Source: Mycobacterium sp. | Lineage (GTDB): Bacteria; Actinomycetota; Actinomycetes; Mycobacteriales; Mycobacteriaceae | NCBI RefSeq assembly: GCF_004298145.1 | Contig: NZ_SCRH01000063.1 | Coordinates: 1 to 47,792, forward strand | DNA length: 47,792 nt | Direction: 5' to 3' | Part shown: piece after piece, positions 1 to 7,922 of the stretch | Layout: each line of letters starts with the position of its first letter | Position numbering within the stretch: the first letter of the stretch is position 1 | Position numbers and translations under genes: made by a program | Notes under the pieces: generated by a model | What the model was told of the DNA's origin: nothing | Seen by the model: the letters and a program-made list of their open reading frames with translations, nothing else | Database searches by the model: none

Positions 1-156
1 CGGCACCGCTCCTCCTCATCGCTGCGCTCTGCATCGTCGCCGGTGCGGCTCACCGGCACCGCTCCTCCTCATCGCTGCGCTCTGCATCGTCGCCGGTGCG
101 GCTCACCGGCACCGCTCCTCATCGCTGCGCTCTGCATCGTCGCCGGTGCGGCTCAC
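1..156. repeat. MIRU-type tandem repeat, three 53-bp units
   Basis: Three head-to-tail copies lie at 1-53, 54-106 and 107-156. The third lacks 3 bp (a CTC). Read on the minus strand each unit contains GACGATGCAGAGCGCAGCG followed by ATGAGGAGG, which I recognise as the core of mycobacterial interspersed repetitive units; 53 bp is one of the known MIRU size classes. The innermost copy overlaps the TGA stop of the acyl-CoA dehydrogenase gene on the minus strand, the typical MIRU position at a stop codon. The array begins at the window edge, so further copies may lie outside. Confidence 0.85.
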
Positions 157-1223
157 GCCGCGCCCCCGCAGAATCGGCGGCCCACCTCGTGGTAGAGCGC
201 GCGACTGTCGCCCAGCAGCGCGGCGCCCTGCCAGGCGCGCCTGACATAGAGGTGCACGTCGTGCTCCCAGGTCTGCCCGAGCGCGCCGTGCACCTGGACC
301 GCGGTACGCGCGCAACCGGCGGCCGCGTCACCGGCCGCCGCTTTGGCGAGCGCGGCGGAGGTCCAGGCATCGGCCGATGCGGCAGCCGGATCGGCGAGCG
401 CGGCCGCCGCCGCGTAGGTGAGGCTGCGGGCGCGTTCCAGGCTGACGTAGTTGTCGGCCAGCGCGTGTTTGATTCCCTGGAAGGCGCCGATCGGGTGGCC
501 GAACTGGCGCCGCGACTTCGCGTGCTCGACGGAGCGGTGCAACGCGGCGCTCGCCACACCCACCAGGTCAGCGGCGCACGCTACCCAGGGCGCTGCGAAT
601 ACCGATTCGATGTCAATGCTCGCGACCGCCACCGGCTCGGCGTCGATTTCGATCCCGGCCACCGGCTGAGCGGGGTCGGTGGATTCCGCCGCCGGCACCA
701 CCGTGACCCCGTCGACGCAACGGGCGACCGCCGCCACGGTGTCACCGTCGTCGGCGCGGGCCAGCGTGACGACCAGCTCGGCGCGCGACAGGTTGGGGAC
801 CGCGACGGCCCGGCCGCGCAGGCGTCCGTCACGCAGGGTCATCGGCACCCCGGGCAGTCGCGACCCGGGTGCGTGGACGGCCAGGGTGGCGACGGCCCCG
901 CCGGCGATGTCGGTGCGGACCGAATCGAGTCCGATGTCGCGCAGCACCCCCGCTGCCAGACCGACGCTGCTCAGCAACGGGATTGGCGCGATGGCGGCGC
1001 CGCATTCCTCGAGAACCACGGCAAGCTCGACCGGTCCGTAGTCGCCGGTGTCGGGGGCGGCGAGCTCGGTCCAGCCGAGATCGACGACGGTCTTCCATAG
1101 GGCACGCGAACGCTCCGGATCCGTGATCGCTTGACGGGCGGCCTCAGGCGGGCACTCCGTACGTAATATGTCGCGTACGGCGTCGCGCAGCGATAATTGT
1201 TCCGAGTTCAGCCCTACATCCAT
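153..1223 (-). CDS. Acyl-CoA dehydrogenase family protein (FadE-like)
   Basis: Predicted to catalyse FAD-dependent alpha,beta-dehydrogenation of an acyl-CoA. It has 356 residues, slightly shorter than the usual 380-400. The C-terminal half carries the family signatures: SRRQFGHPIGAFQGIKH (substrate/FAD region) and a QVHGALGQTWEHD block in which the Glu occupies the position of the catalytic base of many mycobacterial FadE proteins. Short FadE proteins of this kind often pair as alpha2beta2 heterotetramers in steroid side-chain degradation, but no second FadE lies nearby. The ATG at 1223 is followed upstream by TACTAT and the AT-rich motif shared with other promoters of this cluster, and it is divergent from the luciferase-like gene. 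The stop codon is embedded in the MIRU array. Confidence 0.9.
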   Translation of the reverse strand: MDVGLNSEQLSLRDAVRDILRTECPPEAARQAITDPERSRALWKTVVDLGWTELAAPDTGDYGPVELAVVLEECGAAIAPIPLLSSVGLAAGVLRDIGLDSVRTDIAGGAVATLAVHAPGSRLPGVPMTLRDGRLRGRAVAVPNLSRAELVVTLARADDGDTVAAVARCVDGVTVVPAAESTDPAQPVAGIEIDAEPVAVASIDIESVFAAPWVACAADLVGVASAALHRSVEHAKSRRQFGHPIGAFQGIKHALADNYVSLERARSLTYAAAAALADPAAASADAWTSAALAKAAAGDAAAGCARTAVQVHGALGQTWEHDVHLYVRRAWQGAALLGDSRALYHEVGRRFCGGAA

Positions 1224-1230
1224 AAGACCT

Positions 1231-1255
1231 CTAACATAGTAAAGATAATAAACTA
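1231..1255. promoter_or_regulatory. Divergent promoter with cluster-wide AT-rich motif (site A)
   Basis: The 76-bp gap between the divergent FadE-like and luciferase-like genes holds an AT-rich island in an otherwise GC-rich sequence. It reads CTAACATAG (1231-1239) followed by TAAAGATAATAAAC, ending in CTAG, with a TAGT/ACTA inverted repeat. On the minus strand TACTAT could be the -10 of the FadE-like gene. The 9-mer CTAACATAG recurs exactly at 13611, and GATAATAAA recurs exactly at 16282. Candidate GntR operator; the binding is inferred. Confidence 0.5.
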
Positions 1256-1299
1256 GCCCGCCCGGTGCAATCGCACCGAATCACACGCATAGGTGGCGC

Positions 1300-2169
1300 A
1301 TGGTCGAGTGGTATCTGTTCCTGCCGCAGGTCCGGTTGTCGGCGGCCGACATCGCGGAGCGGGCGCGTCATGCCGAGGCCAGTGGTTTCGACGGCATCGC
1401 GTTCATCGATCACCTCGAGGCGCCCGGGCTGCCCGACGAAAGCATCTGGGAGGCAATGGGGATTGCCACCTGGGTGGCCGCCAAAACGGAGCGGCTGCGG
1501 ATCGGGCACCTGGTGCTCTGCGACGCGTTCCGGCATCCCGCGGTGCTCGCCAAACAGGCCGTCACCCTCTCGGAGGCGTCCGGCGGCAGATTCGAGCTGG
1601 GCCTCGGGGCGGGGTCCTGGCCCTCGGAATTCGCCAGATTCGATGTCGGCCAGCAGGATCCGAAAGCCCGGGTCGACCAACTCGACCGCCACCTGAAACT
1701 GCTCAGGCAGTACTGGGGCGATGGGACGGGGGAGTCCGGGCACGCCGAGCCGGCACCGCAAGCTCCGCGACCGTCGCACCCGATACCGCTGGTTCTGGGT
1801 GGGAGCGGGCCCCGGATGATGGAACTCGTTCGCAGATACGCGGATTGGTGGAACCTGCCGGCGCACCAGCTCGACAAGCTGCCCACGCTGGCCCCGGCCG
1901 CGGGAACGGCCCGGTTGTCGATCCAGCAGATGGTGGGCTTCGTTCGGTCGGGCAGCGATCCCGATACCGTGCGCGAGGTGAGCACCCGGCGATTCGGCAA
2001 CCTGGGGTCCGGACTGTTCTGCGGGGATGCCGACGAGCTGACCGGGCACTTCACCGGCCTGGCCGGCCAGGGGGTCGAGCGGTTCTACGTATGGTTCTCC
2101 GACTTCGCCGCACCGGGCTCCCTGCACGAGTTCGGCGAATCGGTGATCAAGCCCTTCCCGGCGCCGTAA
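1300..2169 (+). CDS. Luciferase-like (LLM) flavin/F420-dependent oxidoreductase
   Basis: This 289-residue protein belongs to the bacterial luciferase-like TIM-barrel family, whose mycobacterial members use FMN or F420. Visible features are an N-terminal strand (WYLFLPQVRLSAADIAERA), the SGFDGIAFIDH and RIGHLVLCDAFRHPAVLAKQ segments typical of the barrel, LGLGAGSWPSEF, and the IPLVLGGSGPRMMELV loop near residue 170. The ATG has AGGTGG 9 nt upstream. It is divergent from the FadE-like gene and convergent with the SDR gene, with only 3 bp between the stops. It may perform an oxidation or Baeyer-Villiger-like step in the local pathway. The cofactor (F420 or FMN) cannot be told from the sequence alone. 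Confidence 0.85.
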   Translation: MVEWYLFLPQVRLSAADIAERARHAEASGFDGIAFIDHLEAPGLPDESIWEAMGIATWVAAKTERLRIGHLVLCDAFRHPAVLAKQAVTLSEASGGRFELGLGAGSWPSEFARFDVGQQDPKARVDQLDRHLKLLRQYWGDGTGESGHAEPAPQAPRPSHPIPLVLGGSGPRMMELVRRYADWWNLPAHQLDKLPTLAPAAGTARLSIQQMVGFVRSGSDPDTVREVSTRRFGNLGSGLFCGDADELTGHFTGLAGQGVERFYVWFSDFAAPGSLHEFGESVIKPFPAP

Positions 2170-2172
2170 GCG

Positions 2173-2889
2173 TCAATCCCGTCGCGCGCGGCGGCGGGCC
2201 TCGGTGGGCACGACCGGCGGTCGTGCGAACGGCCCCCGCTTTACCGCGGACAAGCGGATCTCCGGCAAGTCGACCGAGGGGTCAACGGTGTCCAGCCACG
2301 CGACCGCCTCGGCGACATCGGATACGGCGATCGCGTACATCTCGAAGGGAACGTCCTGCAGCATCTCGGTGGCCACCGGGCCCGGCGTGACGATATGCAC
2401 GCTGATGCCGTCGCGATCGACTTCGAGCGCCAGGGCTCGCGCGAACGCGTTCATGCCGGCTTTCGAGGCCGAGTAGGCGGTGCGGGCGGGCATCGGCTCG
2501 TGGGCCGCCGAGGAGGAGATGAACACCAGCCGCGAGCCCGCCTTCATCCTGGGCAACACCGCGGACGTCACCACGAAGCACGAATCCAGGTTGGCCGACA
2601 TGATGGCCTTCCACTGCTCGAATGTCTGCTTGCGCGCGTAGGTTCCGCCGAGCGCCCCTGCCGCGTGGACGACGAGGTCGATTGTCTCCAATGCGCTTAT
2701 CGCGGCGGGGAATCCGATCGGGTCGGAGGCGTCGGCCACCAGGTGGCGCGCACCGATGTCCGCGGCGGCGGCGCGCAACGGGTCTTCGCGGCGCGCCGAC
2801 AGCACCACGTCGTAGCCACGCTCAACCAGCTTGCGGGCGCAGCCTTTTCCGATCCCGCCGCTGCCACCGGTGACCAATGCGGTTCGCAT
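2173..2889 (-). CDS. Short-chain dehydrogenase/reductase
   Basis: A classical SDR of 238 residues with Rossmann motif TGGSGGIG at residues 8-15, Asn100, Ser125-127, Tyr139 and Lys143 (YSASK) as the catalytic set. The usual NAG motif reads HAAG here. It would oxidise or reduce a hydroxyl/keto group with NAD(P). The open frame continues upstream, but the ATG at 2889 gives a normal SDR N-terminus (MRTALVTGG). It lies 19 bp downstream of the GntR regulator on the same strand, so the two are probably co-transcribed. The C-terminus is basic and ends in ARRRARRD. Confidence 0.88.
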   Translation of the reverse strand: MRTALVTGGSGGIGKGCARKLVERGYDVVLSARREDPLRAAAADIGARHLVADASDPIGFPAAISALETIDLVVHAAGALGGTYARKQTFEQWKAIMSANLDSCFVVTSAVLPRMKAGSRLVFISSSAAHEPMPARTAYSASKAGMNAFARALALEVDRDGISVHIVTPGPVATEMLQDVPFEMYAIAVSDVAEAVAWLDTVDPSVDLPEIRLSAVKRGPFARPPVVPTEARRRARRD

Positions 2890-2908
2890 GACCGTTGCAG
2901 GCCGCCCT

Positions 2909-3730
2909 TCAGGAGTGCCGAATATCCCGCGGCCGCGACAAGGCCTGCGGGGACAGCGCATAGATGCGTTGATCGTGCTGACCGGACAGGACGTAGGTCT
3001 GCGTGTCGGCGAGATGGCGGCCGGCGATACGACGGGCGCGGTCGACGTTGCCCTCCGCGATGGTCTCGGTCAGCTTGATGTGCGTGTTGAGCACCGCGCG
3101 GCGCTGAGCGAGCGAGGGGTAGGTGCCACGCGACGCGCTCTCATCGGCCCACTGCCGTTCGTGGCTGGTCCACAGCGTCTCCAAGCTGCCCACGACCGCG
3201 ATGATGGTGTGATTGCCGCAGCCACGGACAACGAGATCGTGGAATTCACGGCCGATTTCGGTGAACCGGCGGCCGTCTTCGAGGTGTTCGGCCATCGACT
3301 CGTTGATCCGCGTGAGCTCGGGCACCAGGGTGTCGGCCCGGTCCGGGCGGCGGGCGGCCAACGCGGCGCAGGCGGGCTCGAGTTCCTGCAGCGCCATGCC
3401 CAGATCGGCAACCTCGACGGACTCGCTCTGCAGCAACAGGCCGAGCATGTAGGCGGCGCTGGTCTTCGCCGGGGCGTGAACGACGGCGCCACCGCGGTTG
3501 CCCCGCCGCACCGAAACCAGCCCCTCGGTTTCCAGGATCCGCAAGGCCTCGCGCAGCGACACCAAACTCACGTTGAACTGTTCGACGAGCACCTCCTGGC
3601 GCGGCAGGAGATCACCATCGGCGAGGTCGCCGTCGATGATCTGACGGCGCAACTCATCGGCTACGATTTCGGCGATCCGCGGCGCCGACAACCGGCGCCG
3701 GACGTCGGGGCCAATTCCCAAGGCGGTCAT
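2909..3730 (-). CDS. FadR-type GntR family transcriptional regulator
   Basis: The N-terminal winged helix-turn-helix occupies about residues 15-80 (LRRQIIDGDLADGDLLPRQ, then EQFNVSLVSLREALRILETEG and VRRGNRGG). A helical FCD effector domain follows (about 95-230), with EFHDLVVRGCGNHTI and a late HIKLTETIAEG segment typical of metal/ligand-binding FadR proteins. FCD regulators usually respond to acyl-CoAs or organic acids. I prefer the ATG at 3730 (273 residues) because GAGG precedes it; an upstream ATG at 3748 would add six residues. It is divergent from the CoA-transferase across a gap with a 7-bp inverted repeat, and is the only recognisable regulator in the catabolic island, so it is the likely local controller, including of itself. 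Confidence 0.9.
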   Translation of the reverse strand: MTALGIGPDVRRRLSAPRIAEIVADELRRQIIDGDLADGDLLPRQEVLVEQFNVSLVSLREALRILETEGLVSVRRGNRGGAVVHAPAKTSAAYMLGLLLQSESVEVADLGMALQELEPACAALAARRPDRADTLVPELTRINESMAEHLEDGRRFTEIGREFHDLVVRGCGNHTIIAVVGSLETLWTSHERQWADESASRGTYPSLAQRRAVLNTHIKLTETIAEGNVDRARRIAGRHLADTQTYVLSGQHDQRIYALSPQALSRPRDIRHS

Positions 3731-3764
3731 CCGATCCTCGAAGCACATGCAACTCGCTGGCTTA

Positions 3765-3793
3765 GCTATTTTAGCAGTAATGATATAAATAGC
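3765..3793. promoter_or_regulatory. Inverted repeat operator candidate between GntR and CoA-transferase (site B)
   Basis: GCTATTT at 3765-3771 and AAATAGC at 3787-3793 form a perfect 7-bp inverted repeat with a 15-bp spacer. CTATTTTAG at 3766-3774 is the reverse complement of CTAAAATAG, one base from the CTAACATAG seen at sites A and D. TGATATAAA resembles GATAATAAA of sites A and E. It sits 35 bp upstream of the GntR start and 32 bp upstream of the CoA-transferase start, as expected for autoregulation plus control of the divergent operon. Confidence 0.55.
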
Positions 3794-3824
3794 TTCTCTG
3801 ATCGCGTGTCGATCGGAAGGGCGG

Positions 3825-6239
3825 GTGCAATTGAGCGAGCGGTCCGAACGCCGGCCGACACCGCTACACGATTTGCGTGTCGTCGAGATCAGTGACCGGA
3901 TAGCGGGCAGCTACTGCGGGAAGCTGCTGCTCGATGCCGGCGCGCAGGTGTGCAAAATCGAACCGCCGCAAGGGGATTGGCTGCGGCGATACTCCGCCAG
4001 CGGTTCGCCGGTTGCCGAAAACGGCAGCGCGCCGTTCTTCAGTTACCTCAACGCGGGCAAGCGCAGCATGACGTTGGCCCCCGGCGCCCCCGGTTCGGCG
4101 CGATTTCGCGCCATGCTGGCCGCCGCCGACGTCGTCGTCGTCACCGCCGGCCCGGCGCAGGCCGCGGCGCTGGGCGTCGACCCACGGCAACTGCTGGAAC
4201 ACTCGCCGCGGGCAGTCATCGTCACGATCTCCGATTTCGGCTGGACCGGACCCTACGCGGACCGGGCCGCCAGCGAGTTCACCTTGCAAGCGTGGGCGGG
4301 CTCACCCGGTTTCCGGGGCGATCCCGCCGGCCCGCCGATTTCGATCGGCGGCGATCTGGGCGAGTACATGGGCGGCGCGTTCGCGGCGTTCGGCGCGTTG
4401 GCCGTGCGCCGCCGCGTCGAGCACGGCGGACCCGGCGAGCACCTCGACCTGTCCATGCTGGAAGCGCTCACCACCATGCAGAGCAGCGAATGGCTGCATT
4501 CGCAACTGCTGCGCGTTCCGCCGATCCGCCGCACCACCGAAGTGCCATCGATCGAACCCGCCAAGGACGGCTACGTCGGGATCACCATGGTCACCGGTCA
4601 GCAGTGGCTCGACTTCACCGCGATGGTCGAATGCCCGCAATTGGAGGAGATCGAACAGCTGCGGTTTCAAATCGGCCGGTGGCAATACCGCGACCTGATC
4701 CGCGAGCAGATCCATCCCTGGCTGGCCGAACGGACCGTCGCGGAAATCGTCGAACTCGGGCAACTGTTCCGGCTGCCGATCGCCGCGCTGGGCAACGGCT
4801 CCACCATCGGAGATCTGGAATACGTGCGCCAGCGCGAGGTCTTCACCCACAACCCGGCCGGTTTCCACCAGCCCCGCCCGCCCTGGCTGATGTCGGCCTG
4901 CGCGCCCGCACCCGTGGGTGAAACACCGGTTCTCGGTGAGGCCGATGACGAGTCCCCTTGGCGCCGTGACGAATCCGAAACCGAACCGGCGCGCGACGGG
5001 TTACCGCTGGCCGGTGTTCGCATCATCGACCTGACGGCCTTCTGGGCCGGGCCCGCCGCAACCCACCTGCTGGCCGCGTTCGGCGCCGACGTCGTCAAGA
5101 TCGAATCGATCCAGCGCCCCGACGGCATCCGCTATTCGGGCGGAATGCGCAACGACGTGGACGACTGGTGGGAGTACGGCTGGGTGTTCCACGCGATGAA
5201 CACCAACAAGCGTTCGGTCACACTGGATTTGGGGTCCGAGCCGGGCCGCCGCCTGTTCACCGAACTGGTCGCCGGCGCCGACGTCGTGATCGAAAATTTC
5301 TCGCCGCGGGTGATGGACCACTTCGGCCTGACCGCCGACGTGCTGCTCGGGGTCAACCCCAAACTCGTGTTCGCCAGGATGCCCGCATTCGGCGTCGAGG
5401 GTCCGTGGCGCGATCGGGTCGGGTTCGCCCCCACCATGGAACAGATCGCCGGCCTGGCCTGGGTGACCGGATTGCCCGAGGGGCCGCCGGTGGCCCCACG
5501 CGGAGCCTGCGATCCGCTGGCCGGCGTGCACGCCGCGTTCGCCGTGCTGGCCGCGCTGAACTTCACCGAACGCACCGGGTCGGGCCAGTTGGTCGAATTG
5601 CCGATGCTCGAAACGGTGCTCAACGCCACCGCGATCCAGGCGATCGAGTCCGAAGTCTTCGGGGTCACGCTGAGCCGTCGGGGCAATCGCGGTCACAGCG
5701 CGGCGATCCAGAACATCTACCGCTGCGCCGGCGCCGGCGACAAGAACGACGACTGGATCGCGGTGACGGTTCGTGACGATGCGCAATGGCGTGCGCTGGT
5801 CGACCTGATGGACCGGCCCGCATGGGGCGAGGACGAGGAGCTGTCCACCGTCGCCGGGCGCCGGAAACGAGCCGACGACATCGACGCCCGGCTGGCGGAC
5901 TGGTTCGCCCGGCAGCCACGTGAAGCGACGGTGGAACTCTTGGCCGGCGCGGGAATTCCCGCCGCGCCGGTGGTGTCACCGTCGCTGGTCACCGGCAACC
6001 CGCAGCTGCGCGAGCGCGGGTTTTTCGAAGCGCTGCATCATGCCAGTACCGGGCTCGGACTGTACCCGTGCCCGCCGTTCGCCCTGCTCACCGGCCGGGA
6101 CCAATGGCTGCTGCGGCCGCCGCCGAAGCTGGGCGAGCACAATGGAGAGATCCTGCGGGATCGGTGCGGGCTGACCGACGAAGGACTGACACGCCTGGCG
6201 ACCGGCGGGGTGATCGGGACCCGACCCAAGGGTCTCTAG
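3825..6239 (+). CDS. Tandem-domain class III (CaiB/BaiF) CoA-transferase
   Basis: The 804-residue protein holds two complete CaiB/BaiF domains joined head to tail (about 1-375 and 393-800); most family members have a single domain of about 400 residues that interlocks as a dimer. Both copies keep an Asp at the expected catalytic position, Asp177 (GGDLGEYMGG) and Asp563 (ACDPLAGVHAAF). Domain 1 begins LHDLRVVEISDRIAG and domain 2 begins LAGVRIIDLTAFWAG, the two equivalent Rossmann-like openings. It would transfer CoA from a donor thioester to the pathway acid. Start is GTG at 3825 with GGAAGG just upstream; TTG 3831 is possible. It is the first gene of a rightward operon with the ferredoxin. 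Confidence 0.9.
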   Translation: MQLSERSERRPTPLHDLRVVEISDRIAGSYCGKLLLDAGAQVCKIEPPQGDWLRRYSASGSPVAENGSAPFFSYLNAGKRSMTLAPGAPGSARFRAMLAAADVVVVTAGPAQAAALGVDPRQLLEHSPRAVIVTISDFGWTGPYADRAASEFTLQAWAGSPGFRGDPAGPPISIGGDLGEYMGGAFAAFGALAVRRRVEHGGPGEHLDLSMLEALTTMQSSEWLHSQLLRVPPIRRTTEVPSIEPAKDGYVGITMVTGQQWLDFTAMVECPQLEEIEQLRFQIGRWQYRDLIREQIHPWLAERTVAEIVELGQLFRLPIAALGNGSTIGDLEYVRQREVFTHNPAGFHQPRPPWLMSACAPAPVGETPVLGEADDESPWRRDESETEPARDGLPLAGVRIIDLTAFWAGPAATHLLAAFGADVVKIESIQRPDGIRYSGGMRNDVDDWWEYGWVFHAMNTNKRSVTLDLGSEPGRRLFTELVAGADVVIENFSPRVMDHFGLTADVLLGVNPKLVFARMPAFGVEGPWRDRVGFAPTMEQIAGLAWVTGLPEGPPVAPRGACDPLAGVHAAFAVLAALNFTERTGSGQLVELPMLETVLNATAIQAIESEVFGVTLSRRGNRGHSAAIQNIYRCAGAGDKNDDWIAVTVRDDAQWRALVDLMDRPAWGEDEELSTVAGRRKRADDIDARLADWFARQPREATVELLAGAGIPAAPVVSPSLVTGNPQLRERGFFEALHHASTGLGLYPCPPFALLTGRDQWLLRPPPKLGEHNGEILRDRCGLTDEGLTRLATGGVIGTRPKGL

Positions 6240-6257
6240 AGAAGTGGAGGGCATCTG

Positions 6258-6449
6258 ATGCGCGTAACGGTCGACGAGAACCTATGTGAGGCCAACGGCT
6301 TCTGCGAATCGATTGCGCCCGAAGTATTCGAGTTGGGCGACGAGGACGTGGTCCAGATCGCCGACGGTCCGGTGCCGCCGCGCCTGGAAATCGACGTGCG
6401 CGCCGCGGTGGATCAGTGCCCCAAGGCGGCGCTGCGGCTGATCGACTGA
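6258..6449 (+). CDS. [3Fe-4S] ferredoxin of the P450-partner type
   Basis: A 63-residue ferredoxin with Cys10, Cys16 and Cys54-Pro. The first motif is CEANGFC, the C-x2-(variable)-x2-C form typical of mycobacterial 3Fe-4S ferredoxins that pass electrons to cytochromes P450. It begins MRVTVDENLC, with GGAGG 7 nt before the ATG, and follows the CoA-transferase by 18 bp. The gene converges on a P450 gene (6563-7822), its likely partner. No ferredoxin reductase is encoded nearby, so one must be supplied from elsewhere. Confidence 0.93.
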   Translation: MRVTVDENLCEANGFCESIAPEVFELGDEDVVQIADGPVPPRLEIDVRAAVDQCPKAALRLID

Positions 6450-6562
6450 TTTAGCGCCGCGGCGGCGATCCCGTGGTATCAGCAATCACATGTGTCGCGC
6501 GAGTACCGCCACGGCGGCCGTAAAGTGATCTTCGTTTGCGCTATCACCGGCGCTGTCACCCA

Positions 6563-7822
6563 TCAGACCGAGCGCCGCCCGCTGAGCGATATCGGCATCG
6601 CGTCGTAGATCGACATGTTGGTGGTCAGATTGGGATGGGCCACCGTGGCCGGGCCGACCTCGATGTCATCGCAGCGCAGCAGCAGTTCGTCGAAGACCGC
6701 GCGCAGTTCCGCGCGGGCCAGCATGGCGCCCAGGCAGTGATGCGGTCCGCCGGCCCCGAAGGCCACCTGCGGGTTGGGTTGGCGGCCGATGTCGAAGACG
6801 AACGGCGATTCAAAGACCTCCTCGTCGCGGTTGGCCGAGCGCAGCATCGACACCACGCGTTCGCCCTTCGCGATGCGCTGACCGTCCATCTCGACATCGA
6901 CCTTCGCGGTGCGCGTCCAGTACGCCACCGGCGACGCCCAGCGCAACACCTCCTCGATCGCGCCGGCCCGCAGGTCTTCCCGCGCGCGATACCGCTCGAT
7001 CTGCTGGGGATTCCGCACAAACGCCTGCAGCCCGATGGCCAACGCGTTCTTGGTGGTGTCGCTGCCGGCGAAGGCCAGCACGAAGAAGAAGAACTCGAGT
7101 TCGTTTTCGGGCAGGCTGAAGCGCTCGCCGTCCTCGCCGGTGATCACCGCGGTCGCGAGGGTGCTCCAGATGTCATCGGTGGGATCGCGGCGCTTTTCGG
7201 CGGTGAGCTCCATCGCGTATTCGAAGACCGAGCCAAAGAGCTCGAGTTCCACCTGACCGCTCGGGCCCGCCTCGGGCGCAAGCGCCTTCAAGATGCGGTC
7301 GAAGATGTCGAATATTCGCGGCCGGTCCTGCTCCGGGATGCCGATGATGTCGCCGATGACCGACATCGGCAACGCGTCGGCGACGTCATCGATCCAGTCC
7401 CCACCACCCTGCGCGAGCAGGCCGTCGATCATCCGCGCCGCACGCGCCCGGATGCCGTTCTCCAGCTTGGCGATCGCGCGCGGGTTGAAGGCGTTGGAGA
7501 TCAGTTTTCGGCGCTTGTTCAGGTCCGGCGGGTCCAACGTGATGATCGTCGGGAACGACGAGAACATGGCGACCGGCTGAATGAGTGGGCCGTCGGCCGC
7601 GGTGAACGACTCGGTATCGCGGTGCAGGCGGATCGTATGCCGATGCTTGGTGGCCACCCAGAATTCGCGCTGTACGCCCCCGGAAAACAGCCTGGCGACA
7701 CCCGGCGTCAGGTCGTGCCGGAAGAGCGGCCTGCTGCGTCGCAGCTCGGCGAATAGGTCGTCGGGAAAGCCGTTGCACCACAAAGACAAATCGGACAGAT
7801 CGACCGCTGCAGCCGTCATCAC
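6563..7822 (-). CDS. Cytochrome P450
   Basis: A 419-residue soluble bacterial P450. The I-helix oxygen-binding motif is AGSDTT, the K-helix ExxR is EEVLR, and the haem loop is FGAGGPHHCLG with axial Cys363. It would hydroxylate a hydrophobic substrate with electrons from the neighbouring 3Fe-4S ferredoxin. Overall character recalls mycobacterial CYPs acting on steroid or terpenoid side chains, but I cannot assign a CYP family by eye. The ATG at 7822 (or 7819, one codon on) faces the AT-rich motif site C, divergent from the Rieske oxygenase. Confidence 0.94.
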   Translation of the reverse strand: MMTAAAVDLSDLSLWCNGFPDDLFAELRRSRPLFRHDLTPGVARLFSGGVQREFWVATKHRHTIRLHRDTESFTAADGPLIQPVAMFSSFPTIITLDPPDLNKRRKLISNAFNPRAIAKLENGIRARAARMIDGLLAQGGGDWIDDVADALPMSVIGDIIGIPEQDRPRIFDIFDRILKALAPEAGPSGQVELELFGSVFEYAMELTAEKRRDPTDDIWSTLATAVITGEDGERFSLPENELEFFFFVLAFAGSDTTKNALAIGLQAFVRNPQQIERYRAREDLRAGAIEEVLRWASPVAYWTRTAKVDVEMDGQRIAKGERVVSMLRSANRDEEVFESPFVFDIGRQPNPQVAFGAGGPHHCLGAMLARAELRAVFDELLLRCDDIEVGPATVAHPNLTTNMSIYDAMPISLSGRRSV

Positions 7823-7879
7823 CGAACCCCGTTCTGTCGGACACGCATAAGGCAGCGAGCGCCGCGTTGACGTTCTATG

Positions 7880-7904
7880 CTTAAGATAGTAAAAATAGAG
7901 CTAG
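7880..7904. promoter_or_regulatory. AT-rich cluster motif between P450 and Rieske oxygenase (site C)
   Basis: CTTAAGATAG (7880-7889) followed by TAAAAATAGAG and CTAG resembles site A (CTAACATAG plus TAAAGATAATAAAC plus TAG). It lies about 58 bp upstream of the P450 start and 20-40 bp upstream of the Rieske start, in the only gap between these divergent genes. This is a weaker match than sites A, B and E. Confidence 0.4.
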
Positions 7905-7922
7905 TCGTCGAACCCCCCGGGA

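Noticed and set aside
1..156. CRISPR array
   Set aside because: Units are contiguous with no unique spacers and carry the MIRU core.
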